From positions 3,559,533 to 3,623,532 of the forward strand of contig NZ_HG322951.1 in assembly GCF_000455325.1 (NCBI RefSeq): a stretch of DNA of 64,000 nucleotides, given 5' to 3'. Within the stretch, counting starts at the first letter, position 1, and the number at the start of each line of letters is the position of its first letter. The DNA is from Mycolicibacterium septicum DSM 44393 (GTDB lineage Bacteria > Actinomycetota > Actinomycetes > Mycobacteriales > Mycobacteriaceae). Shown piece by piece: positions 37,417-45,761 of the stretch. The translations under genes were made by a program, and so were the position numbers. The notes below the pieces were generated by a model that was given only the letters and a program-made list of their open reading frames with translations, was not told the DNA's origin and did no database searches.

Positions 37417-37822
37417 ATGCGGAGCAGGCATGTGAGCGTCTGGATCGAGGTCGCGCCCGACGCGGTGTACGCCTACGCGTCGGATCCGCGGCAGTTGGCC
37501 ACGTGGGCGGCAGGACTGGCCGAGGGCGGGTTGCGCCTCACTTCGAGAGGATGGGTGGCGGATTCCCCGATGGGTGAGGTCAGCGTGGAATTCACGCCGA
37601 CGAACGCGCTCGGCGTGCTCGATCACGTGGTGCGTCTGCCCTCGGGTGAGGCCGTCTACAACCCGATGCGGGTCGTCCCGGCGGGGGTCGAGGAAAAAGT
37701 CGTGCGAAGTCGTGTTCACCGTCCGGCAGCGACCGGGGATGACCGATGAGCAGTTCGAGGCAGATGTCGCCGCCGTGGCTGCCGATCTGGAGACGTTGCG
37801 GGGACTGCTGGAAGGTCAGTGA
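37417..37822 (+). pseudogene. SRPBCC-family protein, frameshifted
   Basis: From ATG 37417 the first frame reads MRSRHVSVWIEVAPDAVYAYASDPRQLATWAAGL, a START/polyketide-cyclase-like N-terminus, to about GVEE. The matching C-terminus CEVVFTVRQRPGMTDEQFEADVAAVAADLETLRGLLEG is in another frame and ends at 37822. The switch falls in a run of five A at 37694-37698; dropping one A restores a continuous protein of 134 residues. As written, the first frame stops at 37749 (110 residues). Ligand-binding fold, ligand unknown. Another A-run frameshift occurs in ansA, so error is a serious option. Confidence 0.8.
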
Positions 37823-38046
37823 TCAGCGGGCGAGATCCGGCCCAGACCCAGCCATACCGCGATGGTGACCGCGGTGGCCGAGAGCACGGCCGGTGCCGCA
37901 CTCATGGTGGCCACACCGACGACCACCAGCACCAGGGCGCCGATCGCCAGGGCGATCAGCTTGTAGGTCGGCCAGGGAACCCCGGCGATGTCGACCTGGT
38001 GATCGGCCCGGGAGGTGGCGCTGCGAAAGTTCCCGGCGGTGGTCAT
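37816..38046 (-). CDS. Small two-helix membrane protein
   Basis: A 76-residue protein from ATG 38046 with a polar N-terminus of about 25 residues and two hydrophobic helices (about 28-46 LIALAIGALVLVVVGVATM and 50-68). No named family. It overlaps the end of the SRPBCC gene by 7 bases, convergently. Just upstream of its start is a 16-bp palindrome. Confidence 0.65.
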   Translation of the reverse strand: MTTAGNFRSATSRADHQVDIAGVPWPTYKLIALAIGALVLVVVGVATMSAAPAVLSATAVTIAVWLGLGRISPADH

Positions 38047-38072
38047 ATGTTGACGATAGCTCGCAACATTGA

Positions 38073-38088
38073 TTTCGGCTAGCCGAAA
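38073..38088. promoter_or_regulatory. 16-bp perfect palindrome
   Basis: TTTCGGCTAGCCGAAA is self-complementary and lies 26 bases before the start of the gene at 38046 and 38 after the lipoprotein stop (38127). It could be an operator or the stem of a short terminator for the lipoprotein; no T-tract follows on the minus strand, so an operator is more likely. Confidence 0.4.
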
Positions 38089-38126
38089 CCTCGGATCAGG
38101 CGTGTCGTTTTACCGGTTGATCTGGT

Positions 38127-38570
38127 TCAACAGCGGGCTTCCACCCGGTACCGGACCTCGGCCGGTTTGGTCGGGCGGTCGGCGAACGAGCCGTGTGCTG
38201 TGCCGCTGAAGTGGAATTTGGTGTCGTCGATGCCTGCCTGGGTGTCCGCCGCCGCGGCCAGTGCGCTCCCGGTGAAGCCGGTCAGATCCCGGATCCGCAT
38301 GACCTTGGGCTCGACAGAGGCCCCGGTCTGGATGATCGCGGTGAACCCGGGCGTTTCCGGCTCTGTTTCGATGGTCCACAACCAGGAGATTTGCGTGCAC
38401 TGCACCTTGTAGGACGTCGGCATTTCCTGGTCGTCGATGAAGACCCGCGCGGTGTTGGCATCGGCGGGGCTGCCGGCGGGCGCCGCGCACGCAGACACGG
38501 ACGCAGCGAGCGCGACCACCATCACGGTGCGCGCTGCCGCCCACCGCGCCCGCCGCTGAGTGTGCCGCAC
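38127..38570 (-). CDS. Secreted lipoprotein (LpqH-like)
   Basis: A 147-residue protein from GTG 38570; ATG 38609 would add 13 residues. Signal peptide: basic RHTQRRARWAAARTV then hydrophobic MVVALAASVSAC, where VSAC is a lipobox with the lipidated Cys at about 28. The mature part has a FIDDQEM...YKVQC...ISWLWTIETE segment and a C-terminal cysteine (VEARC). This is similar in plan to the mycobacterial 19-kDa antigen family, which has two disulfide-linked cysteines (YKVQC and the final C). Processed by LspA and anchored in the membrane. Confidence 0.75.
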   Translation of the reverse strand: MRHTQRRARWAAARTVMVVALAASVSACAAPAGSPADANTARVFIDDQEMPTSYKVQCTQISWLWTIETEPETPGFTAIIQTGASVEPKVMRIRDLTGFTGSALAAAADTQAGIDDTKFHFSGTAHGSFADRPTKPAEVRYRVEARC

Positions 38571-38708
38571 GATGGTTGTTTTCCCAGTTCGGGGTCTGTT
38601 CAACCGCATCTCGCGAATTTCGGTGGTCTCGTGGCGCGGACAGCGGAATCCCGGCGTGTGCGCCCACCCACGTGTAGTGAAACCGCTGGCCAGTGGCACC
38701 ATTGAACG

Positions 38709-40001
38709 GTGACTGCCGATCTGAGCAAAGGCTCCCGAGTGTCCCCGCTGGCCGCGCCGCTGACTGCCGCCGACATCGACGAGGCCGCCGAGCGAATTTC
38801 CGGGGTGGTCACCCGCAGCCCGCTGCAGTTCAACGAACGCCTGTCGGAAGCGACCGGGGCCAACGTCTACCTGAAGCGCGAGGACCTGCAGGCGGTGCGT
38901 TCCTACAAGGTGCGCGGCGCGTTCAACCTGATGGCGCAGCTCTCGCCCGAGGAACTGGCGGCCGGCGTCGTGTGTTCCTCGGCAGGCAACCACGCCCAGG
39001 GTTTCGCGATGGCCTGCCGGTCGATGCGCACCCACGGCCGCGTCTATGTGCCGGCCAAGACCCCCAAGCAGAAGCGGGATCGGATCAGGTACCACGGCCG
39101 CGAGTTCATCGAGCTCATCGCCGGCGGGTCGACCTACGATCTGGCCGCCGCCGCCGCGCTCGACGATGTCGCACGCACCGGGGCGACCCTGGTGCCGCCG
39201 TACGACGACCTGCGCACGATGGCCGGCCAGGGCACCATCGCCGCCGAGGTGCTCGACCAACTCGACGACGAGCCGGATCTGGTGATCGTCCCGGTGGGCG
39301 GTGGCGGCTGCATCGCGGGCATCACCACATACCTCGCCGAGCGCGCCTCGAGCACATCGGTGCTCGGTGTGGAGCCTGCGGGTGCGGCGTCGATGATCGC
39401 CGCACTGGCCGCGGGCGAACCCGTGACCCTCGACCATGTCGATCAGTTCGTCGACGGTGCGGCAGTGGCACGGGCCGGTGCGCTGCCCTACGCCGCGCTG
39501 GCCGCCGCGGGTGACATGGTCGCCCTCACCACGGTCGACGAGGGCGCGGTCTGCACTGCGATGCTCGACCTGTACCAGAACGACGGAATCATCGCCGAGC
39601 CCGCCGGGGCGCTGTCGGTGACCGCGCTGCTGGAGGCCGACATCGAGCCCGGGTCCACCGTCGTGTGCCTGATCTCGGGCGGCAACAACGACGTGTCCCG
39701 CTACAACGAGGTGGTCGAGCGGTCACTGGTGCACCTGGGACTCAAGCACTACTTCCTCGTGGACTTCCCGCAGGAACCCGGGGCGCTGCGCCGCTTCCTC
39801 GACGAGGTGCTCGGGCCGGGCGACGACATCACCCTGTTCGAGTACGTCAAGCGCAACAACCGGGAGACCGGTGAGGCGTTGTGCGGTGTCGAGCTGAGCG
39901 CGGCCACGGACCTGGAGGGCTTGCTGGCCCGGATGCAGGATTCCGATATCCACGTCGAGTTGCTCGAACCGGGGTCGCCGACCTACCGGTACCTGACCTG
40001 A
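38709..40001 (+). CDS. ilvA: Threonine ammonia-lyase (threonine dehydratase), biosynthetic
   Basis: A 430-residue PLP enzyme starting at GTG 38709. The PLP lysine is in AVRSYKVRGAF (Lys67), the phosphate loop is VPVGGGGCIAGI, and SSAGNHAQGFA is the substrate loop. An ACT-like regulatory domain occupies about 340-430 (FLVDFPQEPGALRRFLDEVLG), the single-domain form. It converts threonine to 2-oxobutyrate, the first committed step to isoleucine, and is normally feedback-inhibited by isoleucine. Homologous to Rv1559. Confidence 0.95.
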   Translation: MTADLSKGSRVSPLAAPLTAADIDEAAERISGVVTRSPLQFNERLSEATGANVYLKREDLQAVRSYKVRGAFNLMAQLSPEELAAGVVCSSAGNHAQGFAMACRSMRTHGRVYVPAKTPKQKRDRIRYHGREFIELIAGGSTYDLAAAAALDDVARTGATLVPPYDDLRTMAGQGTIAAEVLDQLDDEPDLVIVPVGGGGCIAGITTYLAERASSTSVLGVEPAGAASMIAALAAGEPVTLDHVDQFVDGAAVARAGALPYAALAAAGDMVALTTVDEGAVCTAMLDLYQNDGIIAEPAGALSVTALLEADIEPGSTVVCLISGGNNDVSRYNEVVERSLVHLGLKHYFLVDFPQEPGALRRFLDEVLGPGDDITLFEYVKRNNRETGEALCGVELSAATDLEGLLARMQDSDIHVELLEPGSPTYRYLT

Positions 40002-40027
40002 GCAACTCGTCCTGAGCCGGCGAGGCC

Positions 40028-41692
40028 TCAGGCACTGATGCCGGTGGCCTCGAACCCGGCACTGACGGCTCGGACTTTTTCGTCCAGAACGTCTTGCGGA
40101 TCCTTGCGGAACAGGGACTTGGCCACGAGTTCGACCGCGCGTCGGCTGTCGCTGAACCCGGATGTCCGCGACAGGTGCAGGGTCAGTGCCAGATAGAACA
40201 GCGTTGCGACGTCCTGCGGCGTGAAGAGGTAGCCCTGGCCGTTCTTCGCGCTGATGACGTTGTACGCCGCCTTGTTGTGGATGCCGCTGTTGGTGTGCAC
40301 GCCGCCGTTGTCGCGGGTCGTGTTCACGTAGTCGCGCACGTGGGCGGGCTGACCGCGCCGCGTCGGATCGCTCAGATCGCGCAGCGGCACACCGGTTCCG
40401 TCGAGTTCCTCGCCCATCTCCCAGTTCCAGCTGTCGATGTCCGGCTTCTGGGAGTTCGCGATGATCGTGCCCATGATGTCCGAATAGGACTCGTTGAGCG
40501 CGCCGGATTCGTCCTTGTACTCCAGGCGGGCCGTGTTGTCGGTCAATCCGTGTGTCATCTCGTGGGCGACGACATCCACGGCCACCGCATAGGACCGCAG
40601 CTCGCCGTCGACGCTGCGCTGGCCGTACACCATCTGTGTGCCGATCCAGGCGGCGTTGCGCCATTCACGGGGTGTCGGGTCCTGGATCGACGTGCAATTG
40701 ATGGAGGAGATGAAAGGCCCCCCCTGGTTGTCCAGACCGTTGCGCTGCAACGTGTTCAGCAGGTAATCGGCCACCTCTTGGGCATTGGCATGCGCGCTGA
40801 TCGCCGCCGGGCTCCACGGGGCCGGGGGGTTGGTGATCGGCGCGGCGCCCGGCAGCGAGCGGAATTGCGATTCGATCCTGCGGAACCCGAAATCGTAGGT
40901 CTCGATGCGCCGGGTCGGGTCCACGAGCCGCTTGTTGTCGTTCTCATCGCGCTCGGCCCGGATGCGCCGGGTCTGGCCGAGTGCATCGGTGGAGTCCAGT
41001 TCTTCCAGGGTCCATGAGATCGTCTGCGTACGGGGAAGTTTGGTCACCAGATCGCCGGAATGGGCGTCGACGACGTAGTCGAAGAGTTCCGGCAGCGTCT
41101 CCGGATGGCCGTCCGAGGTGCGCTTGCGGTGTCGCTGGACGTTCTTGGCGATGTAGACCAGGCGCCACACCCCGGGCTGGGCGCTGTTGTCGAAGTAGAA
41201 GTACAGCCGGGGCGGCTCCGGCAAGGGCAGCGCGTCCTTGCCCGCGTCCTTGACGATCACGTCCTGAGCCTGGGCCGGCGATATCGCCGCCACGGCGTCG
41301 ACTCCGTCGGGATTGCCGATCGCCGAATTCACGGCCAGCATGTTGTTGTCGTCATCCAACTCGATCGTGACGAGGGAGCCGTAGATCGGAATGTGCTGAC
41401 GGTACTGGGCGAACTTGACGACGGTGGAATCCGTGAGCGGGATGGATTCGGTGCCGAGGGCCCGGTACTCGGTTCCCGGGCCCGCGTTGCTGTCGGTGAT
41501 GGTCGGCACCTCGGGACTGGCGATCATCTGGTTCAGATAGCGACGCGCGGCCGATTCCGGATCCAGCGTTGCGACGTCGATCGCCCGGGCCGCGTCCGGC
41601 CTGATGGCCTCGTCATTGATGGCCTGTACTGCCGGGCCCTGGTACTTGTCCGCGCCGTGCAGCGCAAAGCTCTCTAACCCGTTGTCGTTCAT
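40028..41692 (-). CDS. M4-family (thermolysin-like) metalloprotease without signal peptide
   Basis: A 554-residue protein from ATG 41692 with AGGAGA upstream. The N-terminal about 220 residues carry an FTP/PepSY-like inhibitory propeptide. The catalytic part holds VVAHEMTHGLTD (HEMTH near 377-381, zinc and catalytic Glu), the third zinc ligand in GALNESYSD (about 400), and GGVHTNSGIHNKAAY with the catalytic His. All active-site residues are present. No Sec or Tat signal peptide or transmembrane helix is visible, unusual for the family, so export must be non-classical or absent. It is divergent from the tyrosinase gene and may process it. Confidence 0.9.
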   Translation of the reverse strand: MNDNGLESFALHGADKYQGPAVQAINDEAIRPDAARAIDVATLDPESAARRYLNQMIASPEVPTITDSNAGPGTEYRALGTESIPLTDSTVVKFAQYRQHIPIYGSLVTIELDDDNNMLAVNSAIGNPDGVDAVAAISPAQAQDVIVKDAGKDALPLPEPPRLYFYFDNSAQPGVWRLVYIAKNVQRHRKRTSDGHPETLPELFDYVVDAHSGDLVTKLPRTQTISWTLEELDSTDALGQTRRIRAERDENDNKRLVDPTRRIETYDFGFRRIESQFRSLPGAAPITNPPAPWSPAAISAHANAQEVADYLLNTLQRNGLDNQGGPFISSINCTSIQDPTPREWRNAAWIGTQMVYGQRSVDGELRSYAVAVDVVAHEMTHGLTDNTARLEYKDESGALNESYSDIMGTIIANSQKPDIDSWNWEMGEELDGTGVPLRDLSDPTRRGQPAHVRDYVNTTRDNGGVHTNSGIHNKAAYNVISAKNGQGYLFTPQDVATLFYLALTLHLSRTSGFSDSRRAVELVAKSLFRKDPQDVLDEKVRAVSAGFEATGISA

Positions 41693-41994
41693 CAGTTCTC
41701 ACGTCTCCTGGTCCGATGGTGGCTGCCCCGTCGAGGGCCGACCGGGTGTCGGCGCCACGGCATGGCCTGATCATGCGTTGCGGATGCCGCGAATTTCGTG
41801 CGTAGTCGCCTACTCGAAAATTGCGTGGGACGGACCTGCGAGGTGTGCCGCGGTGCCGATGTCGCGCGCCGTGCGGACCGCGTCGGCACCGAATGCAGGT
41901 AGTGATCTACGCGCGCGTCCCGGGCTACAGATGCCTACCGTCCATGACGTGGGGTTACCGCCTCACGGGAGATCTGCCGTCAAGGGAGCCAGCC
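41693..41994. other. Intergenic region between M4 protease and tyrosinase genes
   Basis: A 302-base divergent gap. AGGAGA near the 41692 start and AAGGGAG at 41982-41988 serve as ribosome-binding sites. I see no gene, RNA element, or convincing dyad in it; a frame open from 41821 is not coding. Promoters are expected here but none was confidently located. Confidence 0.5.
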
Positions 41995-43722
41995 ATGGCG
42001 AAATACCTCATCAAATCGGGTGACACCCTCGGTGCCATCGCAACTCGGCTCGGGGTGGGTCTGGCCGGCCTTGAGTCGGCGAACCCGCACATCACCGATC
42101 CACATCGGATCTTCCCGGGCCAGATCATCGTCGTGCCGGGCAGCTCACCGGCGCCCGGACCCGAATACGTCGTGCAGTCCGGCGACACGCTGACCCACAT
42201 CGCAGCCAGATTCGGGGTGAGCCTGGCCGACCTCGAAAGCGCCAATCCCCAGATCGCCAACGTGAATCGGATCTTCACGGGGCAGATCATCACGGTCACG
42301 GAAGCGGCCACGCGGGTCCGCCACGACATCTGGACTCTCGACGAGATCGATCACTGGCACCCGACCATCTACGCCTACGCCCGCGCAGTGCAGGTGCTGA
42401 TCGACCGGACGGACGCGGATCAGTTCGACCCGATCGGTTGGCAGTATCAGTCCGACATCCATGGCACCACAGTGAATCCCGACAACTACCGGAACCAATG
42501 CCAGCACTTCTGCTGGTTCTTCCTGCCTTGGCACCGGATGTATCTGCAGTGGTTCGAACGGATCATCAGATCTGCCATCGCCGACCTGGACGACGTCGAC
42601 GAGCAGACGAAGGCGACCTGGGCGTTGCCCTACTGGAATTACAGCAGCGACGATGCCGCCCACAGGCGGTTGCCGCAGGCCTTTCTCGACACCACCCTGC
42701 CGGACGGCGTGACGCCCAACCCGCTGTGGGTGCCCGGGCGAAACCTCAACGACGGGTCATCGCTGCCCGCCTCCGACGTCGACCTGACCAGTGCGCTGGC
42801 GCCGGTCGATTTCGCCGGGATCGGTGGGTTTGCCGGTGGGCGCACCGGATTCAGCCATGGCGGCGAAGATCCTGGCTCGGCGATGGGACCGCTCGAAGGA
42901 ACGCCTCACGGTGCGGTTCACGTGGGTGTGGGCGGCCTGATGGGTTCGTTCAACACCGCCGCGCTGGACCCGATCTTCTGGCTGCACCACGCCAACATCG
43001 ATCGGATCTGGGAGATCTGGCGGACGATGCCCGACCGGACGAACACCACGGAGGCCGCCTGGCTGACCGGTGTGACGTTCCACTTCCACGACGAGAACCG
43101 GGCGACGCTCACCGAGACGGTGCAAGAGGTGCTCGACACCACGACCCAGCTCAGCTACCGCTACGAGGACATCACGGCCCCTGTCGCACTGGAGGCTCTC
43201 ATGCCGACCGAACCTGCACCCGAGAACCCGCCGGAACTCGTCGGAGCATCGGACAGTGCGATCGCCCTTGCCGGTGAGACCGCCAACGTCACCTTCGGCA
43301 TCGCTCCTCCGATCGGCCCGCTGGCCGAGGAGGCGACACCGGCGTCGCGTGCCTTCCTCCGCATCGAGGACGTGACGTCACCGGCACCGGTGGGCGTCAC
43401 CTACAAGGTGTATCTCAACGTGGGCGGTGGTGAACCCACCGTCGATGACGACCATTTCGTCGGTGTCGCGGCCTTTTTCGGGATCGAGGAAACCAGTAAC
43501 CCCGACAATGAGCACGGTGGGATGCGGCTCGCCTTCGACATCACGGGCCTGTACCGGCGATTCAGTGCCGAGGGCCGCTGGAGCGATCAGGTCAGCGTCA
43601 CCTTCGTCCCGCAGTATGTGGAGCCGGCGGACCATCCGATCCAGCTGCCGGGTGCCCAGGCCTCGGCGCCGCAGGAGTCCGGCAATGCGCGAGTTGGTCG
43701 AGTGAGCGTCTTCCTGCAATGA
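41995..43722 (+). CDS. LysM-LysM-tyrosinase fusion (polyphenol oxidase type)
   Basis: A 575-residue protein; ATG 41995 has AAGGGAG six bases upstream. Two LysM domains (about 3-47 and 57-102: YLIKSGDTLGAIATRLG and YVVQSGDTLTHIAARFG) are joined to a tyrosinase domain. Copper A ligands are in SDIHGTT (about 155) and CQHFCWFFLPWHR (about 169-181); copper B ligands are in HGAVHVG (about 305) and DPIFWLHHANIDRIW (about 331). C-Q-H could form a Cys-His thioether as in fungal and plant enzymes. The C-terminal about 145 residues (VTYKVYLNVGGGEP...GVAAFFGIEE) resemble the KFDV lid domain of plant polyphenol oxidases. No signal peptide. LysM suggests binding to peptidoglycan. Coupled (ATGA) to DUF2182. 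Confidence 0.9.
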   Translation: MAKYLIKSGDTLGAIATRLGVGLAGLESANPHITDPHRIFPGQIIVVPGSSPAPGPEYVVQSGDTLTHIAARFGVSLADLESANPQIANVNRIFTGQIITVTEAATRVRHDIWTLDEIDHWHPTIYAYARAVQVLIDRTDADQFDPIGWQYQSDIHGTTVNPDNYRNQCQHFCWFFLPWHRMYLQWFERIIRSAIADLDDVDEQTKATWALPYWNYSSDDAAHRRLPQAFLDTTLPDGVTPNPLWVPGRNLNDGSSLPASDVDLTSALAPVDFAGIGGFAGGRTGFSHGGEDPGSAMGPLEGTPHGAVHVGVGGLMGSFNTAALDPIFWLHHANIDRIWEIWRTMPDRTNTTEAAWLTGVTFHFHDENRATLTETVQEVLDTTTQLSYRYEDITAPVALEALMPTEPAPENPPELVGASDSAIALAGETANVTFGIAPPIGPLAEEATPASRAFLRIEDVTSPAPVGVTYKVYLNVGGGEPTVDDDHFVGVAAFFGIEETSNPDNEHGGMRLAFDITGLYRRFSAEGRWSDQVSVTFVPQYVEPADHPIQLPGAQASAPQESGNARVGRVSVFLQ

Positions 43723-44540
43723 CACTCACCGCGGTGCCGAACCGGGCGGCGCGGCCATCGGCCTGGCGGCGGTTGCGGTGGAGACATCCGGAGCTGTCCC
43801 TGCTGACGGTCGCGGTGGCCGCCTGGCTCGCGGTCGTGATCCTGCATCTGACGATGCCGTCTCACGCCGGAGCCCGACATTGTTCGACGGTGCCGCACGG
43901 CGTGGGCCACCACCACGGCACGATGAGCGTCGACATCGCCGGTTGTGCCGGGGTGCATTCCGGTGCAATGGAATTCCCCGATTCGATGGCGCTGTGGGCG
44001 CTGATGGCGGCCGCGATGATGCTGCCGACAACGCTGCCCGCCGCCCGGTCGATAGCGCTGAACGGCAGATGGAATCGCCGCCACCGCGGCCAGGCGTTGT
44101 TCGCGGTCGGCTACCTCGCGGTGTGGTCGGCATTCGGAGCCCTCACACTGGCGCTCGCCTGGTTGATCGGACCGAAAGCCGTAGGTGCTCTTGTCGTCTC
44201 GGCGCTCCTGGCGACAGCGGCGGTCTGGGAACTGACCCGCAGGAAGCGGTTCTTCCTCCGCGCGTGCCACCGGGTCCGGGCGCTGCCGGCCGACGGATGG
44301 CGCGCGGACCGAGCCTGCGTAGGGGAGGGGCTGCGGAACGGATTGCAGTGCACCGGCGCATGTGGCCCGATGATGCTGCCGATGGCGCTGGCCCCGCATG
44401 CGCTGTGGCTGATGGTGGTCCTGTTCGGGGTCGTCGTGGGGGAGAAGTGGGTGACGAAGGGCGTGGACCATCTTCGCCTCTTCGCTGCGGTGCTCGCGGT
44501 GGTCGCCGTCATCGTGGCGTTTGGTGCGCCGCTCGGCTGA
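43719..44540 (+). CDS. DUF2182 metal-binding integral membrane protein
   Basis: A 273-residue protein with ATG 43719 overlapping the tyrosinase stop (ATGA). About six transmembrane helices. The family core GLRNGLQCTGACGPMMLPMALAP is present with two cysteines. An extracellular-side loop has CSTVPHGVGHHHGTMSVDIAGCAGVHSGAM, rich in His, Cys and Met, suggesting metal binding. DUF2182 has no established activity; it is described as a predicted metal-binding membrane protein. Coupling to a copper enzyme suggests copper delivery. Overlaps the MFS gene by 32 bases, convergently. Confidence 0.85.
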   Translation: MTLTAVPNRAARPSAWRRLRWRHPELSLLTVAVAAWLAVVILHLTMPSHAGARHCSTVPHGVGHHHGTMSVDIAGCAGVHSGAMEFPDSMALWALMAAAMMLPTTLPAARSIALNGRWNRRHRGQALFAVGYLAVWSAFGALTLALAWLIGPKAVGALVVSALLATAAVWELTRRKRFFLRACHRVRALPADGWRADRACVGEGLRNGLQCTGACGPMMLPMALAPHALWLMVVLFGVVVGEKWVTKGVDHLRLFAAVLAVVAVIVAFGAPLG

Positions 44541-45675
44541 CCGACCAGACGACGAGCGCGCACGCCGCGAACGCGGCGCCGAGCATGCTGGAACCGGCCC
44601 ACCCCGCGAGCGAGTAGACCGCGGTCGTGGCCGTTGCCCCGAGCGCCGAGCCGAGTGAGTAGAAGAACATGTAGCCGCCGATGACGCTGCTGGTGCGATG
44701 CGGGTGGGCTGTGGTGAGAAGGTGCTGGTTGCTCACGTGCACCGCTTGCACGGCGAAGTCGAGCACGATCACACCGACGACGATCAGTACCAGCGACCAT
44801 GATGCGTGTCCGATGGCCAGCCATGACGCGGTGAGCAGTGCGAGCGCCCCGCCGGTGACGGCGCTCGCGAGTCCTGAGTCGGCCCAGCGTCCCGCCCGGG
44901 CCGCACCGAGCGCGCCGGCAAGACCTGCGATACCGAAGAGGCCGATCTGTGCCGTGCTCAGATGCCACGGAGCGGCGGTGAGCGGCAGCGCCAGGCCGCT
45001 CCACAGCGTCCCGAAGGACGCGAACAGGAAGAACGCGATCAGCCCGCGTGAAACGAAAAGACGCTCGCGGAACAGTCGGGCCAACGACGTCAGCACGTCG
45101 AGGTAATCCGCGTCTTCGCGCCGTGGGTCGGGCGGCAGGAGTTTCGGCACCAGACCGGCCAGCGCGACCAGCAACACCGCCAGCCCGACATAGACGCTGC
45201 GCCACCCCCACACGGCGGCGAGGGCGCCTGCCGCGACGCGTGAACCGAGGATGCCGACGACGACTCCGGAGGTCACCATGCCGAGGGTCCGGCCGCGGTC
45301 CTCGGGCGTGGACAGGGCCGCGGCGTAGGCGACAGTGGTCTGGACGACGACCGCGAACAACCCGGCGACCGCCAATCCGGCCAGCAGCAGCCAGGTTTGG
45401 GTGGCCATCGCCGCCAGCGTCACGCCGATTGCGGCCAGCAGAAGGTGCCCACTGATGAGCCGACGACGGTCGAGGATGTCGCCGAACGGGACGAGGAGCG
45501 CCAGCCCGACCAGGTAACCGAGTTGTCCGGCCGTCACGATCCATCCCAGGTCAGCCTCCGGCACGCCCAGATCGCGGCCGATGCCGGCGAGGACGGGCTG
45601 CGCCGCGTAGATCGTCGCGACGGCCACCGCACACACGGTGGCGAAGAACATCCGCAGACCCAGGGTCAGTTCCAT
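44509..45675 (-). CDS. MFS transporter (drug or metabolite efflux)
   Basis: A 388-residue protein with 12 transmembrane helices; ATG 45675 has GAAGGAG upstream. The N-half contains the A-motif variant PFGDILDRRRL. Sequence is of the small DHA1-like group often encoded beside HxlR or TetR regulators. Substrate unknown. It is divergent from HxlR at 45762, with a 15-bp dyad between. Extension to 45699 is possible but lies over the dyad. Confidence 0.86.
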   Translation of the reverse strand: MELTLGLRMFFATVCAVAVATIYAAQPVLAGIGRDLGVPEADLGWIVTAGQLGYLVGLALLVPFGDILDRRRLISGHLLLAAIGVTLAAMATQTWLLLAGLAVAGLFAVVVQTTVAYAAALSTPEDRGRTLGMVTSGVVVGILGSRVAAGALAAVWGWRSVYVGLAVLLVALAGLVPKLLPPDPRREDADYLDVLTSLARLFRERLFVSRGLIAFFLFASFGTLWSGLALPLTAAPWHLSTAQIGLFGIAGLAGALGAARAGRWADSGLASAVTGGALALLTASWLAIGHASWSLVLIVVGVIVLDFAVQAVHVSNQHLLTTAHPHRTSSVIGGYMFFYSLGSALGATATTAVYSLAGWAGSSMLGAAFAACALVVWSVSRAAHQTPR

Positions 45676-45692
45676 GCACACTCCTTCGATTG

Positions 45693-45707
45693 GTTGCATA
45701 TTGCAAC
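45693..45707. promoter_or_regulatory. HxlR-type operator dyad
   Basis: GTTGCA (45693-45698), TAT, TGCAAC (45702-45707): a perfect 6-bp-arm inverted repeat 18 bases upstream of the MFS start and 55 before HxlR. It is a likely binding site of the adjacent regulator. Confidence 0.6.
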
Positions 45708-45761
45708 TAATCGTAGGCTACGGCAGAATGGTCTCAATCAGCAACTCTTCAAGGGGGTGTG

